The notes: generated by a model from the letters alone, not told the origin. 64,000 nt of DNA from an uncultured Chryseobacterium sp. (GCA_913774355.1 CAJYGB010000020.1:62001-126000); one strand, 5' to 3'. Positions 52,594 through 62,160 are shown, numbered from the stretch's first letter. Made by a program: numbers and translations.

Positions 52594-53344
52594 AGAAATC
52601 GAAGCCGTCATGCGGAAGAACGAAAGCCTTTCGGAACAGTACATCCTGCCGGAAAATTATATCATCGTACGACTGGACGGAAAAGGCTTCACGAAACTGA
52701 CCAAAGAAAAGCTTACCCTGGAGAAACCATTTGATGTAAGATTCGGCAAAGTAATGACTGATACGGTAAAGCATCTTTTTAATACCGGTTTTAAGGTGAT
52801 CTACGGTTACACCCAAAGCGATGAAATTTCTTTACTGATCGGTAAAGACGACCAGACCTTCAGCAGAAAGGTCAGGAAAATCAATTCCGTGCTCGCCGGG
52901 GAAGCCAGTGCTTTTTTCAGCCTGCAGTTTCAGGAAGTCTGTGTCTTCGACTGCCGTACCATCGCCATCCCTAACCTTGATATGCTGCTGGATTATTTCT
53001 GCTGGCGGCAGGAAGATGCCCACCGCAATTCCCTTTCCGCATATTGCTACTGGACCTTACGGAATAACGGCTTTACCGCAAAACAGGCCACCGGAAAGAT
53101 CGAAAAAATGCCCCAGGCCGAAAAGAACGAGCTGCTGTTTCAGTACGGCATCAATTACAACACCCTTCCGACCTGGCAGAAACGCGGCGTCGGGATCTAT
53201 CATAAAGAAATTATGAAGCCGGGGTTCAATCCCGTCACGAAAGAAACGGTGGATTGTGTGAGGAAGGAGCTTTTTGTGGAGAAGGAATTGGGGATGCGTG
53301 GGGAATATAGACTATTTTTGAAGGAAATTTTAGAATCCATTTAA
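52583..53344 (+). CDS. Thg1-like (TLP) 3'-5' nucleotide-addition enzyme
   Basis: A 253-residue tRNA-His guanylyltransferase-family protein with start at ATG 52583 (MKFEEIEAVMRKNESL; a TTG at 52568 is less likely). Metal-binding residues Asp32 ('IVRLDGKGFTKL'), Asp80 and Glu81 ('GYTQSDEISLLI') are in place, followed by 'FRNNGFTAKQATGK'-like and 'GINYNTLPTWQKRGVG' blocks typical of the family. Bacterial TLPs add nucleotides in the 3'-5' direction to repair truncated 5' ends of tRNA. It sits next to the kinase and two nucleotidyltransferases, a coherent tRNA-repair set. Confidence 0.9.
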   Translation: MKFEEIEAVMRKNESLSEQYILPENYIIVRLDGKGFTKLTKEKLTLEKPFDVRFGKVMTDTVKHLFNTGFKVIYGYTQSDEISLLIGKDDQTFSRKVRKINSVLAGEASAFFSLQFQEVCVFDCRTIAIPNLDMLLDYFCWRQEDAHRNSLSAYCYWTLRNNGFTAKQATGKIEKMPQAEKNELLFQYGINYNTLPTWQKRGVGIYHKEIMKPGFNPVTKETVDCVRKELFVEKELGMRGEYRLFLKEILESI

Positions 53345-53353
53345 ACCGGAACC

Positions 53354-54289
53354 ATGGAAAAAGGACATATTATTACGATTAATTCTGCGGAAACTGAAAC
53401 GGATTTCAATTGGGCTATAAAACGCTATTGTCCGAATTCTGAAAGCAGTAGTTCTACCATCATCGGAGTTCATTTTCCATGGGAAAGAATTTTTAGAAAC
53501 AGTTCTAACATTGAAAAAATTTCAGGTAAAATAAAAGATTTATTCAATGAATTCACAAAAAGCAATTTTTTCAGAAGTATTGATTTTACTCCGCAGCACA
53601 GGGATGTATTTCTTTTAAATTTTAAAAAATTTTCATCATATTACTGGATCGAATTTATATTCACGAAAGATCAGTGGAATGTGAAAACGAAAGAATATTC
53701 CTGGGAAAAGGAAACCTTCATTATCTCTCATGGAAAAAATTTTGATGAAGATTTTATTGTATCCCAAATAGGATATAAGATATTATTTTATTCATATAAA
53801 AATCGGGAAAAGGATGAAAATGGTTATGAAAAAAGAAAGTATGGTTTACCCACCTATAACCTGGCAGATAGCAGCTATCAATTTTACTTTGATAAATTTG
53901 ATGGTTTAAGAAAAGATTTAAGGGTCCGAAGTTATAGTTTATTGATTGATTACGATTTTGATTATTTTCTCCATGTTCGTTCCAATGAGTTTTCTGAAAT
54001 TACCGGCAGAACTTTAGATTTTGTAATGCAGGGACAGGTTCCTGAGAAAATTATACTCCAACTATTGAAAGTAATTCATGAAAATAAAACATTCGGTTAT
54101 TATGGAGGAGGCGCAATCTTAGATATGCCACAAACCCATTTCATTTTTAAAATCGAAAATAAAATTTATAAAGCAGGCATTCTGTCATGGACTGGAAAAC
54201 AAGACTCCGAACTTAAGAATTTAGAAGTACTTGAAGACATCATACTGGAATGGATAGATAAAACAGTAGAATTCCACAAACAAAATTAA
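53354..54289 (+). CDS. Unknown protein of the RNA-repair cluster
   Basis: I do not recognise this 311-residue cytoplasmic protein. It contains 'SSTIIGVHFPWERIFRNSS', an aromatic-rich middle ('KFSSYYWIEFIFTKDQWNVKTKEYSWEKETFII'), and 'GYYGGGAILDMPQTHFIFKIE' near the end. No known catalytic motif is visible. It is more A+T-rich than the two enzymes before it, and begins nine bases after the Thg1-like gene. Confidence 0.6.
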   Translation: MEKGHIITINSAETETDFNWAIKRYCPNSESSSSTIIGVHFPWERIFRNSSNIEKISGKIKDLFNEFTKSNFFRSIDFTPQHRDVFLLNFKKFSSYYWIEFIFTKDQWNVKTKEYSWEKETFIISHGKNFDEDFIVSQIGYKILFYSYKNREKDENGYEKRKYGLPTYNLADSSYQFYFDKFDGLRKDLRVRSYSLLIDYDFDYFLHVRSNEFSEITGRTLDFVMQGQVPEKIILQLLKVIHENKTFGYYGGGAILDMPQTHFIFKIENKIYKAGILSWTGKQDSELKNLEVLEDIILEWIDKTVEFHKQN

Positions 54290-54296
54290 AAACCAG

Positions 54297-55007
54297 ATGA
54301 ATTATAAAATTATATTTAATGAAGAAAAACTCAAACAGTTTATCGAATGGCTTCCGGATTTACTGCCTAATGAACAATATTATATGACACTTTTGGCCAG
54401 AAAAAAATATAATCCTGTGACAGGCCTACATGCAGATAAAGCACAATTGAAACGCTTTACCTCAACGAAAGAAAGATTGTTTCAGAAAATCAGGCAGCTT
54501 GAACTTCCTTTAGGAGTGTATGAATCCGGAAACACCGTTGTTTCGCAGGATAATCTTGCCGTTTATATTACGCCCAATCCAAGAGACCTGCATAAAGCTT
54601 CTTTATTTCTGATGAAAGAAATATCTGAAAAGCTGATCCGGGGTGACCAAGCTATTCACCCGCATACACTGGCTTTAAATATGATTCAGACGACCACCTC
54701 TAGAAAAATATTTTTTGATCTGGATATTGATTTCAGGATTGAAAACCATCAGCAGGCAATCGAAAAATTCAGATCGGATATTTCAGATTGCATCAATAGT
54801 GATTGTCTCACCTTTATCAAAACCAATGGCGGACTGCATTGTTTAATTAATTTGCAAAGAATTGAGAAAGAATACCAGAAAAGTTGGCATCAAAGAATAT
54901 CTCAACTTACATGTACTTTGTATGAAGTGACGATGAACGGCGATAATGTTTTGCCAATTATTGGATGTATCCAAGGAATTGATTTTTCACCTTATTTTTT
55001 AGACTGA
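54297..55007 (+). CDS. Possible primase-polymerase (AEP-like) protein
   Basis: A 236-residue protein. Residues 139-145 'FFDLDID' (Asp141, Asp143, Asp145) and 'TNGGLHCLINL' (His181) are reminiscent of the DxD and sxH motifs of archaeo-eukaryotic primase-like prim-pols. The N-terminus 'YYMTLLARKKYNPVTG' also has an enzyme-like cluster. RNA-acting prim-pols have been predicted in some RNA-repair systems. This is a motif-level guess; fold and activity are unproven. It follows the previous gene by seven bases. Confidence 0.4.
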   Translation: MNYKIIFNEEKLKQFIEWLPDLLPNEQYYMTLLARKKYNPVTGLHADKAQLKRFTSTKERLFQKIRQLELPLGVYESGNTVVSQDNLAVYITPNPRDLHKASLFLMKEISEKLIRGDQAIHPHTLALNMIQTTTSRKIFFDLDIDFRIENHQQAIEKFRSDISDCINSDCLTFIKTNGGLHCLINLQRIEKEYQKSWHQRISQLTCTLYEVTMNGDNVLPIIGCIQGIDFSPYFLD

Positions 55008-55010
55008 ATT

Positions 55011-55919
55011 ATGTGCACACCAAATACAGAACTGAAGTTCTGCACCTGTGTTGAAGGAAATATTACAGAGATTAAGAATATTTACATCTGGACCCTCTAC
55101 CGGTATTACGGTTCCCGGGAATCATTGATACGCGGAAAGGCGATGATGCCTGTAAAAGATTTTCAAAACGGAATCTCGGTAGAAAACATAAGTTCAAAAT
55201 TAAATGAAGGAAATCTTTTCGATTTTTATTATATCCCTCAGGAGAGAGATACTCTTTCTATCCGTTTCAATGCTGAGAACAGAACTGAATATAAATATCT
55301 GTCATTAATATTCCGGGATGGAACCTGGCAACAAGGACAAAATTATCTTTTTACAAGCATTGAAAAAAATATTGCTAAAGGGGAAGTGAAAGTAATATAT
55401 CAGGAAGAAAATGAGTTCCTTAAACACTGTGAAAATTTAAAAATTCAAAACGGAATTGAAATCCCCGAATCAGTTAAAGTCCGGTGCGCTAATTTAAAAA
55501 ATGATTTCCGGGATCCCATTTATTTGGCCATAAAAAATTTCAAGGAATATAAAGTATTCTATCACCCGGATTTTATTAAATCTGTTACCGATCAGTATTT
55601 TAATGAATTTCCAGAGTCAGAAGATTTAAGTAGGTTCCAGTCTCTTCTAGACGAAGCACAGACCAAATTTTCTTTGAAAGAAAAAAAATTCGTTTCGGAA
55701 AAAACAGATTTTTCCTTTATTAATCAGTGCTTAGAAAAATCAGACAATAACGTTCAGTACTTATTTGTTGCGATTCATATAAAAGGTGAAGAATATATGA
55801 TTATTAATGGAAGGTTTTACACTAAACCGATTTTTTCGAAAGGTAAACGTAAAACATACTTCATCAGCAAAACGAAAAAAATAAATTATGAAATATTTAA
55901 ACTTTCAAAAGATTATTAA
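55011..55919 (+). CDS. Unknown protein of the RNA-repair cluster
   Basis: A 302-residue protein I cannot name. It begins 'MCTPNTELKFCTCVEGNITEIKNIYIWTLYRYYGSRESLIRGKAMM' and has a long alternating charged/aromatic C-terminal part. No recognised catalytic motif. Codon use and A+T content match the two genes before it. Its stop is immediately followed by the ATG of the second nucleotidyltransferase (55920), so they are one operon. Confidence 0.6.
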   Translation: MCTPNTELKFCTCVEGNITEIKNIYIWTLYRYYGSRESLIRGKAMMPVKDFQNGISVENISSKLNEGNLFDFYYIPQERDTLSIRFNAENRTEYKYLSLIFRDGTWQQGQNYLFTSIEKNIAKGEVKVIYQEENEFLKHCENLKIQNGIEIPESVKVRCANLKNDFRDPIYLAIKNFKEYKVFYHPDFIKSVTDQYFNEFPESEDLSRFQSLLDEAQTKFSLKEKKFVSEKTDFSFINQCLEKSDNNVQYLFVAIHIKGEEYMIINGRFYTKPIFSKGKRKTYFISKTKKINYEIFKLSKDY

Positions 55920-57002
55920 ATGACGATCCCATCCCTCAAAACCCAAAACCTCATCCTCCTCGAAGCCGTCTCCGGCAGCCGGGCTTTCGGGTTGGCGACG
56001 GAACATTCGGATACGGATATCCGGGGCGTGTATTATCTGCCGAAAGAAGATTTTTTCGGGCTTAATTATGTGCCGCAGGTTTCCAATGAAACCAATGACA
56101 TTACCTATTACGAGATCGGGAGGCTGGTGGAATTGCTGCAGAAAAACAATCCGAACATTCTGGAAGTCCTGGCGAGCCCGGAAGACTGTATTCTGCAGAA
56201 ACATCCGCTGATGGACCTGCTGAAACCCGAAGATTTCCTGTCGAAGCTCTGTAAAGATACGTTTGCAGGATATGCTATTTCGCAGATCAAAAAAGCCAAA
56301 GGACTTAATAAGAAAATACTGAATCCGATGGATAAGGAAAGAAAGTCGGTTTTGGATTTCTGCTATGTTTTGCAGGACCAGGGCTCGGTTCCGCTTCAAC
56401 AATGGCTGCGGGAATTTCCCTACAATGGACAGTACGGTCTTACACAGGAAAAATGCGGACTGGTAAGCATCGAACATACGAAAGGGATGTTTGCGCTGTT
56501 TTATGATGAATCGGGAAGCTTGGGGTATAAAGGGATCATCCAGCACGAAGAAGCCAACCAGGTTTCCGTTTCATCGGTCCCGAAAGGGGAAAAGCCCCTG
56601 GCCTACCTGTTCTGCAATCTGGATGCCTACTCTACTTACTGCAAGGATTACCGGGAATACTGGAAGTGGGTTTCGGAGCGGAACGAAGACCGCTACAACG
56701 TAAACCGGAACCACGGACAGAATTACGACAGCAAGAATATGATGCATACCATCCGCCTGCTGCAGTCCTGCGAACAGATCTTTAAGACCGGTTCCCTCAA
56801 CATCCGGGTGGACAACCGGGACGAACTGCTGGATATCAAAGCCGGTAACCGGCCGTACGAAGCCATGATGAAGAAAGCCGAAGATCTGATCCGCTCGATT
56901 GAATATTATCATTCGGTTTCCGCCCTTCCTGAATTTCCGGACATGGCAAAAACCACAAAAATACTGGTAGAGATCAGGGAGGAAGTGTATAAAAACAAAT
57001 AA
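55920..57002 (+). CDS. Second minimal nucleotidyltransferase (DUF10127-like)
   Basis: A 360-residue Pol-beta-fold nucleotidyltransferase: 'LLEAVSGSRAFGLATEHSDTDIRGVYYLP' with Gly-Ser at 19-20 and Asp31/Asp33. It is a longer relative of the first nucleotidyltransferase (50197-50973), sharing GSRA-G-S-DxDIR, with an extended helical C-terminus. It is last in the nine-gene run and is followed by a terminator. Its return to normal G+C content after three A+T-rich genes suggests those three were inserted into an older operon. Confidence 0.88.
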   Translation: MTIPSLKTQNLILLEAVSGSRAFGLATEHSDTDIRGVYYLPKEDFFGLNYVPQVSNETNDITYYEIGRLVELLQKNNPNILEVLASPEDCILQKHPLMDLLKPEDFLSKLCKDTFAGYAISQIKKAKGLNKKILNPMDKERKSVLDFCYVLQDQGSVPLQQWLREFPYNGQYGLTQEKCGLVSIEHTKGMFALFYDESGSLGYKGIIQHEEANQVSVSSVPKGEKPLAYLFCNLDAYSTYCKDYREYWKWVSERNEDRYNVNRNHGQNYDSKNMMHTIRLLQSCEQIFKTGSLNIRVDNRDELLDIKAGNRPYEAMMKKAEDLIRSIEYYHSVSALPEFPDMAKTTKILVEIREEVYKNK

Positions 57003-57023
57003 AGCTTCTTGCGAAGCTTTATT
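56998..57023. terminator. Terminator between nucleotidyltransferase and cold-shock genes
   Basis: AATAAAGCTTC/GAAGCTTTATT, eleven perfect pairs around TTGC, followed by TTTTTAT. It overlaps the stop of the plus-strand gene and lies before the convergent minus-strand gene. Confidence 0.85.
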
Positions 57024-57041
57024 TTTATATTGAGGAGTATC

Positions 57042-57476
57042 TTATTTTACAAGTCTGATCTCCATAGCAGAAAATCCTTTCGGGGATTTTTCTTTTTCAA
57101 AAGAAACCTTGTTTCCTTTTTTTACCTGGTCGATGCAGTTGTTGTTGTGGAAGAAGATGTTCTCTTTCGTTTTATCTTCCGTAATGAAACCGTATCCCTT
57201 TTCACTCAGGAAAGTAACGATTCCTTTTTTAACGGTTTCTTCAGCTTCAATCGGAGCAGCGCCCAGCTGAATGTCGTTGATATCGATTTCTTCTTTTTCA
57301 TCACGATCCGGCGGTGTAGAGGTCAGTTGCCCGTTCGCATCCACATACATAATCATGTCGTCGAAGCTTTTGCCTTTGTCGTTATTTTCTTTACGCTCTT
57401 CACGACGTAAAGCTTTTTCTTTTTGTTTTTGCTGTTTTTTCTTGAAATTTTCTTTTTTAGAGAAAGAATCTGCCAT
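57042..57476 (-). CDS. Cold-shock-domain protein with charged N-terminal tail
   Basis: A 144-residue RNA/DNA-binding protein. Residues 1-80 are highly charged and disordered ('KKENFKKKQQKQKEKALRREERKEN'), and residues about 85-144 are a cold-shock domain with 'KGIVTFLSEKGYGFITEDKTKENIFFHNNNC' (RNP1/RNP2-like aromatic residues). Probably an RNA chaperone. This fused form is common in Bacteroidota. Confidence 0.9.
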   Translation of the reverse strand: MADSFSKKENFKKKQQKQKEKALRREERKENNDKGKSFDDMIMYVDANGQLTSTPPDRDEKEEIDINDIQLGAAPIEAEETVKKGIVTFLSEKGYGFITEDKTKENIFFHNNNCIDQVKKGNKVSFEKEKSPKGFSAMEIRLVK

Positions 57477-57522
57477 ATATTGTACTGAATTTTATATTAC
57501 GATTTAATTTTAACGCTCATGA

Positions 57523-57555
57523 CAAAGATATATTGTCTGCCTGTTATTTTTCAAA
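57523..57555 (-). promoter_or_regulatory. Promoter of the cold-shock gene
   Basis: On the minus strand TTTG (57552-57555), 21 bases, TATCTTTG (57523-57530): both Bacteroidota elements with usual spacing. It predicts a 5' leader of about 40 bases. Confidence 0.7.
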
Positions 57556-57770
57556 ATCAGGTTCTGATCGCGTCCTATTAAAGGTTTTCTGAGTGCTTTT
57601 ATTAATGTGATTGCCTTTCTGAAAGGCAGATGTGAAGCGGAAGTGAATAAGTATTCTTAACGGTCACAGAAGTAAAGACAGAGATTTCTTTTAATAAGTA
57701 AACAAAGATAGAAAAAAAAAACGTACCATGCAAGCAACCTTGATTTCAAATCCCTGAAATTCAATTTATT

Positions 57771-58112
57771 TTAAGCTTTCAAAAAATCAAGCCACTCCTG
57801 TAGCAAATCTTTTATATCGGCCAAAGGAAAGGTATAAGGCAATTTGTCAATTCTGAAATCCGGATATTCTATATCCAGATCCATATGCTCCAGTACCATT
57901 GATTCATAAATTGACCTGTAAGGCTCATCCGTATCGAGGAATGTATTAATTTCCTGTAAAAGAAGTTCTGTTCCGGCACGATCTAAATAAGATAAAAACT
58001 GCAGACTGTTATTATGGTCTAAAATCCCGTCTTTACAACGACAATTATAACCTGTGATACCATCAGAACTTAACTTATAAAATTCTAACCCGTATTGTTC
58101 TCTTTTAGTCAT
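57771..58112 (-). CDS. Hypothetical small cytoplasmic protein
   Basis: I start this protein at ATG 58112 (MTKREQYGLEFYKL), giving 113 residues; the frame extends upstream to 58196 without a better start. It has 'SDGITGYNCRCKDGILDHNNSLQFLSYLDRAGTELLLQEINTFLDTDEPY' and an acidic C-terminus 'DIKDLLQEWLDFLKA'. No recognised domain. Compact acidic shape suggests an immunity-like or regulatory protein, but no toxin gene is adjacent. Confidence 0.65.
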   Translation of the reverse strand: MTKREQYGLEFYKLSSDGITGYNCRCKDGILDHNNSLQFLSYLDRAGTELLLQEINTFLDTDEPYRSIYESMVLEHMDLDIEYPDFRIDKLPYTFPLADIKDLLQEWLDFLKA

Positions 58113-58371
58113 ATGATAGTTTTTGATCTCCAAATAAAAGGATGTATTTTGAAAAATATAAAATTGCGATGGATAAATTTTGCCCAGCGTTCTCAACTTT
58201 GTGCAATAAAAAAGAGTCAGTTACATATTTTGGCTAAAGCCAATTATCACACTCTATAGCATAATTAGGCTTCCTTCGACAGGCTCAGGATGACATTCCC
58301 GTTGTTATTAATATTCATTGGAATTACGTTATTTGACATTATAGTCCATATCTACCGCCACTTTCATAAAA
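58113..58371. other. Spacer with dispersed repeat fragment
   Basis: Contains 'CTTCGACAGGCTCAGGATGAC' (about 58273-58294), the reverse complement of a word at about 32316. No gene seen. Confidence 0.5.
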
Positions 58372-58395
58372 AAACCACCGGAACTCCGGTGGTTT
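58372..58395 (-). terminator. Terminator after pnp
   Basis: AAACCACCGG/CCGGTGGTTT, ten perfect pairs around AACT, with an A run on its left that is a T run on the minus strand. Confidence 0.85.
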
Positions 58396-58419
58396 AATAT
58401 GATTGATAATCTTATTATC

Positions 58420-60768
58420 TTATTCTTCAGTCGAAGGATTCTGATCTCCTGCCGGCTGATCGCCTTCAGGTCTTCTTTCTCTCTCCTGTCTTCTCTCGCC
58501 GTCATTTCTTCTTTCGCCATCATGCCTTCTTTCTCTGTCACCTTCAGGTCTTCTTTGTCCTTCCGGTCTTCTCTGGCCTTCAGGTCGGTTCGGACGGTCA
58601 GAACGCTCAGGTCGGTCGGAACGTTCAGGTCTTCCCTGCCCTTCCGCTTTAGGAGGTCTTGGCAACAATACCTTTCTGGAAAGTTTCATTTTCTTACGGT
58701 CATCGTAACCCATGAACTTCACTTCCACTTCATCTCCTTCGTTGTAAGGAACCTTATCCAGACGCGACCATTCGATCTCGGAGATGTGGAGAAGTCCTTC
58801 CGTACCTTTCGCAATCGCTACGAAAGCACCAAAGTCCATTACTTTCACCACTTTACCGTTGTACACTTCTCCAACTACCGGTACGAAAGTAATTTCATTG
58901 ATTTTCGCGATGGCTTCGTTGATCTTCTCTCTGCTAACCCCGGAAATTTCGATTCTTCCGATCTCGCCGATTTCTTCAATGGCAATAACGGTATCGGTAT
59001 CCTTCTGCATCTGCTGGATGATCTTTCCTCCAGGCCCGATTACGGCACCGATGAAATCTTTAGGGATTTCCATCATCACCATCTTCGGAGCATGTGGCTT
59101 CACATCAGCTCTTGGTTCAGCAATGGTTTCCGTGATTTTATTTAAGATATGTAATCTACCGTCTTTAGCCTGCATCAATGCTTTTTCCATAATGTCCATG
59201 GAAAGTCCCTGGATTTTGATATCCATCTGGCAAGCGGTGATTCCGTCTGCCGTTCCGGTTACTTTAAAGTCCATATCCCCCAGGTGATCTTCATCCCCTA
59301 GGATATCGGATAATACGGTGAAATTTCCAGTTTTGGTATCCGTTACCAGTCCCATCGCAATCCCGGAAACCGGCTTTGCAATCTGGATCCCGGCATCCAT
59401 CAGCGCAAGCGTTCCTGCACAAACGGTAGCCATGGAAGACGAACCGTTGGATTCTAAGATATCGGAAACGATTCTGATCGTATATGGATTTTCCTCAGGA
59501 ATCATGTTCGCCAAAGCTCTCTGAGCAAGGTTTCCGTGACCAACCTCTCTTCTGGAAGTTCCTCTTAAAGGTCTTGCTTCACCTGTTGAGAACGGAGGGA
59601 AATTGTAATGTAAGAAGAATCTTTCGTCGTAATTTACCATTACGCTGTCTACCATGTTGGCATCTTTAATAGATCCCAGCGTTACAGCGGTAAGAGACTG
59701 CGTTTCCCCTCTCGTGAAAACAGCAGATCCGTGAGCCCCCGGTAAATAATCGATCTCACTCCAGATCGGACGGATGGTTTCAGGATCACGGCCGTCAAGA
59801 CGGATTTTTTCATTTAAAATCATCTGGCGCATCGCCTCTTTTTCCACATCGTGGTAATATACTTTTACGAAAGGCGTTACTCTTTCCAGCTCTTCAGGAT
59901 TATCTACATACTGCGCAAGGAATTCTTCACGTACCGCTTTGAATTTTTCCGCTCTTTCTTCTTTTCCTGAAGGGGTCTTTGCTACCTCGTATACTTTATC
60001 GTATGTTTCTTTCCAAACCTTTTCACGAATGGCTTCATCGTGCGTTTCGTGGATGTATTCTCTTTTCGGGAACGATTTTCCTACTTTTTCAGCCAGTCTT
60101 TCCTGTGCCTCTACCTGTTTTTTGATTTCCGCATGCGCGAAAGTAATGGCTTCCAGCATTTCCTGCTCGGAGATTTCTTTCATTTCCCCCTCTACCATTA
60201 CGATAGAATCTTTAGTAGCTCCTACCATGATATCCAGGTCGGAATCTTTAAGGTCTGCGTAATTCGGGTTGATGGAAAGTTCGCCGTTGATTCTTACCAC
60301 CCTTACTTCAGACATGGGTCCGTTGAAAGGAATATCGGTAATCGCAATGGCTGAAGATGCCGCAAGACCGGCAAGGTCATCCGGAATCGACTGTCCGTCG
60401 TAAGAGATCAGGGAAATCATCACCTGAACTTCCGCGTGGAAATCTTCCGGGAACAAAGGTCTTAATACTCTGTCTACAAGACGCATCGTCAGGATCTCCT
60501 GGTCGGAAGGACGCGCTTCTCTTCTGAAAAAGTTTCCGGGAATTTTACCGCCCGCATAGAACTTCTCTCTGTAATCTACCGTTAACGGCAGGAAATCCAC
60601 ACCGGGATTTGCTTCTTTGTTTGCAACAACCGTTGCCAACAACATGGTTCCGCCCATTTTTACAACAACGGATCCGTCGGCCTGCTTAGCCAGTTTTCCT
60701 GTTTCAATAGTGATTTCTCTGCCGTCTGCAAGAGTAATCAGCTCTGTAATTGCTTGAGGTACACTCAT
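58420..60768 (-). CDS. pnp: Polyribonucleotide nucleotidyltransferase (PNPase)
   Basis: 3'-5' phosphorolytic exoribonuclease and poly(A)-like tail polymerase. I start at ATG 60768 ([13 protein letters not shown]); 60786 would add six residues. Order: two RNase PH-like domains ('[46 protein letters not shown]', '[18 protein letters not shown]'), KH domain ('[23 protein letters not shown]'), S1 domain ('[20 protein letters not shown]'). A basic low-complexity tail of about 80 residues ('[19 protein letters not shown]', '[19 protein letters not shown]') follows the S1 domain. Length 782 is longer than typical PNPase because of this tail. The gene order rpsO-pnp is conserved, but here nearly 400 bases separate them. 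Confidence 0.96.
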   Translation of the reverse strand: MSVPQAITELITLADGREITIETGKLAKQADGSVVVKMGGTMLLATVVANKEANPGVDFLPLTVDYREKFYAGGKIPGNFFRREARPSDQEILTMRLVDRVLRPLFPEDFHAEVQVMISLISYDGQSIPDDLAGLAASSAIAITDIPFNGPMSEVRVVRINGELSINPNYADLKDSDLDIMVGATKDSIVMVEGEMKEISEQEMLEAITFAHAEIKKQVEAQERLAEKVGKSFPKREYIHETHDEAIREKVWKETYDKVYEVAKTPSGKEERAEKFKAVREEFLAQYVDNPEELERVTPFVKVYYHDVEKEAMRQMILNEKIRLDGRDPETIRPIWSEIDYLPGAHGSAVFTRGETQSLTAVTLGSIKDANMVDSVMVNYDERFFLHYNFPPFSTGEARPLRGTSRREVGHGNLAQRALANMIPEENPYTIRIVSDILESNGSSSMATVCAGTLALMDAGIQIAKPVSGIAMGLVTDTKTGNFTVLSDILGDEDHLGDMDFKVTGTADGITACQMDIKIQGLSMDIMEKALMQAKDGRLHILNKITETIAEPRADVKPHAPKMVMMEIPKDFIGAVIGPGGKIIQQMQKDTDTVIAIEEIGEIGRIEISGVSREKINEAIAKINEITFVPVVGEVYNGKVVKVMDFGAFVAIAKGTEGLLHISEIEWSRLDKVPYNEGDEVEVKFMGYDDRKKMKLSRKVLLPRPPKAEGQGRPERSDRPERSDRPNRPEGQRRPEGQRRPEGDRERRHDGERRNDGERRQERERRPEGDQPAGDQNPSTEE

Positions 60769-60782
60769 AAATTGTTTGTGTT

Positions 60783-60800
60783 GCACTCCGTATTGAGTGC
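60783..60800 (-). promoter_or_regulatory. Hairpin in the pnp 5' leader
   Basis: GCACTC/GAGTGC around six bases, ending 15 bases before the pnp start. Enteric pnp is autoregulated through a 5' leader hairpin; a similar use here is inference. Confidence 0.4.
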
Positions 60801-60832
60801 TTTTAAGATTATATTTCGTCTAAATTTACCTG

Positions 60833-60840
60833 CAAATTTA
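60833..60840 (-). promoter_or_regulatory. -7 box of pnp
   Basis: On the minus strand TAAATTTG, a perfect TAnnTTTG. Transcription would begin near 60827 and give a leader of about 59 bases including the hairpin. No clear -33. Confidence 0.5.
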
Positions 60841-61121
60841 AGGTAATTATTTGGATTAAGCCCCCAGGTCTTTTAAAATCGTTACGGAAAGAAGCTTCAA
60901 AGTTGTTTTTACTGAAATGGAGAATGATAAAAAGCTCTGAGCCTATGATTTCATTTTAACGTCACCGACTCTAAGGAATTTGTTTAGCATGAAGCGAATT
61001 TTACGGCCGCAAGGGCGTTTGACTCCGTCGAATCTTCTATTCACTAAGCAAATGATAGCAGTGGATAGGTTTAAAATTAAATTAGCTTTTCCGAATTAAT
61101 TATGAAGTAATACCAAATAAA
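60841..61121. other. Spacer between rpsO and pnp, no gene seen
   Basis: About 280 bases with GC-rich and A+T-rich patches; 'TTTACGGCCGCAAGGGCGT' looks like a repeat remnant. Confidence 0.45.
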
Positions 61122-61147
61122 AAAGCAACCTCTTACGAAGTTGCTTT
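61122..61147 (-). terminator. Terminator after rpsO
   Basis: AAAGCAAC/GTTGCTTT, eight pairs, with A run 61116-61124 giving a T run on the minus strand. It suggests rpsO and pnp are not one transcript here. Confidence 0.75.
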
Positions 61148-61166
61148 ATTTTTAAATCTCTGTAGA

Positions 61167-61436
61167 TTATTTTCTTAAACCTAGTTCAGCGATGATCGCT
61201 CTGTATCTTGTAATATCTTTTTTCTTAAGATAATCCAAAAGGCTTTTTCTTTTACCTACCAGCTTTACCAATGATCTTTCAGTATTGAAGTCATGACGGT
61301 TAGCCTTCAAGTGCTGGGATAAGTGGTTGATTCTGAAAGTAAATAAAGCTACCTGTCCTTCAGCGCTTCCTGTGTCCTGTGCAGATTTTCCGTGTTTTGC
61401 GAAAATCTCTGCTTTTTTTTCTGTTGTTAAGTACAT
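61167..61436 (-). CDS. rpsO: 30S ribosomal protein S15
   Basis: An 89-residue ribosomal protein that binds 16S rRNA: 'TEKKAEIFAKHGKSAQDTGSAEGQVALFTFRINHLSQHLKANRHDFNTERSLVKLVGKRKSLLDYLKKKDITRYRAIIAELGLR'-type sequence, full length, with the usual 'DTGS', 'HLK-H--D' and 'KRK-LL-YL' blocks. It has its own promoter and terminator. Confidence 0.97.
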   Translation of the reverse strand: MYLTTEKKAEIFAKHGKSAQDTGSAEGQVALFTFRINHLSQHLKANRHDFNTERSLVKLVGKRKSLLDYLKKKDITRYRAIIAELGLRK

Positions 61437-61471
61437 TCCAATATTGTTTAATGATTATTATGTAACGGCTG

Positions 61472-61502
61472 CAAAAGTACGACTTATTTTTGAATCTGCC
61501 AA
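61472..61502 (-). promoter_or_regulatory. Promoter of rpsO
   Basis: On the minus strand TTG (61500-61502), 20 bases, TACTTTTG (61472-61479): both elements of a Bacteroidota promoter with normal spacing. Confidence 0.72.
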
Positions 61503-61586
61503 CATTATCGATTTCATTTATCGGCATTCATAGAGAAAAATGTTAAAAATTTCTTAAAAAAATTATGTGATGCCATCAAAAGGCAG

Positions 61587-61594
61587 TAATTTTG
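61587..61594 (+). promoter_or_regulatory. -7 box for the exported protein gene 61609
   Basis: TAATTTTG is a perfect TAnnTTTG, 14 bases before the ATG, predicting a very short leader. Confidence 0.5.
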
Positions 61595-61608
61595 CATGGT
61601 AATTAGTG

Positions 61609-62160
61609 ATGGAAAAAAAACTAACTTTTATTCTATGTGCCGGACTTCTTTTTGGAGGTGTTTTCATACTGAAAGCACAAAAGTCTGTTGGCGAAAAAAT
61701 CAATAAAGTCCTGTACTTCAACCCTGAAGTGGAACCTGATCTTGAAGAGATTAAAGAACCTACCAATACGGCTTTCTTCAGTGCCGTTTCCGATAATTTA
61801 AGCGAAAGGAAAAACAAAATGCTTAAAACGGAGACCCAGATTTCTTTCGACAGCATCGATCAAAAAACCATTGCAGATTACTGCATGAATAATGACGCAG
61901 ACTTTGCTGTTGTTCCCAAAGTGAAATATTTCAAAGTCGGGTTCGGGAAGTATGTATTCTCCAACCAGGTGGTGGTCAGCATGAAACTTTTTGATGCGCA
62001 GGGAAACCTTCTCACCGAGACCGATTATGATACCTATAAAAAGAACATGCGTCTGCTGGGTTCCACCACAAACTCTGTAAAGATCGGTACCAATGGTGCC
62101 ATTAAAGGAATTTTAAAGCAGTTTAGAAAAAACAGGCATTCTGACGGCACCGGATTTTAA
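61609..62160 (+). CDS. Exported hypothetical protein
   Basis: A 183-residue protein from ATG 61609 with signal peptide 'MEKKLTFILCAGLLFGGVFILKAQ'. The mature part has 'DADFAVVPKVKYFKVGFGKYVFSNQVVVSMKLFDAQGNLLTETDYDTYKKN', a pattern of periplasmic beta domains that report a value (as in GNA1162/LpoB-like folds), but I cannot name the family. Stop TAA at 62158-62160. Confidence 0.75.
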   Translation: MEKKLTFILCAGLLFGGVFILKAQKSVGEKINKVLYFNPEVEPDLEEIKEPTNTAFFSAVSDNLSERKNKMLKTETQISFDSIDQKTIADYCMNNDADFAVVPKVKYFKVGFGKYVFSNQVVVSMKLFDAQGNLLTETDYDTYKKNMRLLGSTTNSVKIGTNGAIKGILKQFRKNRHSDGTGF

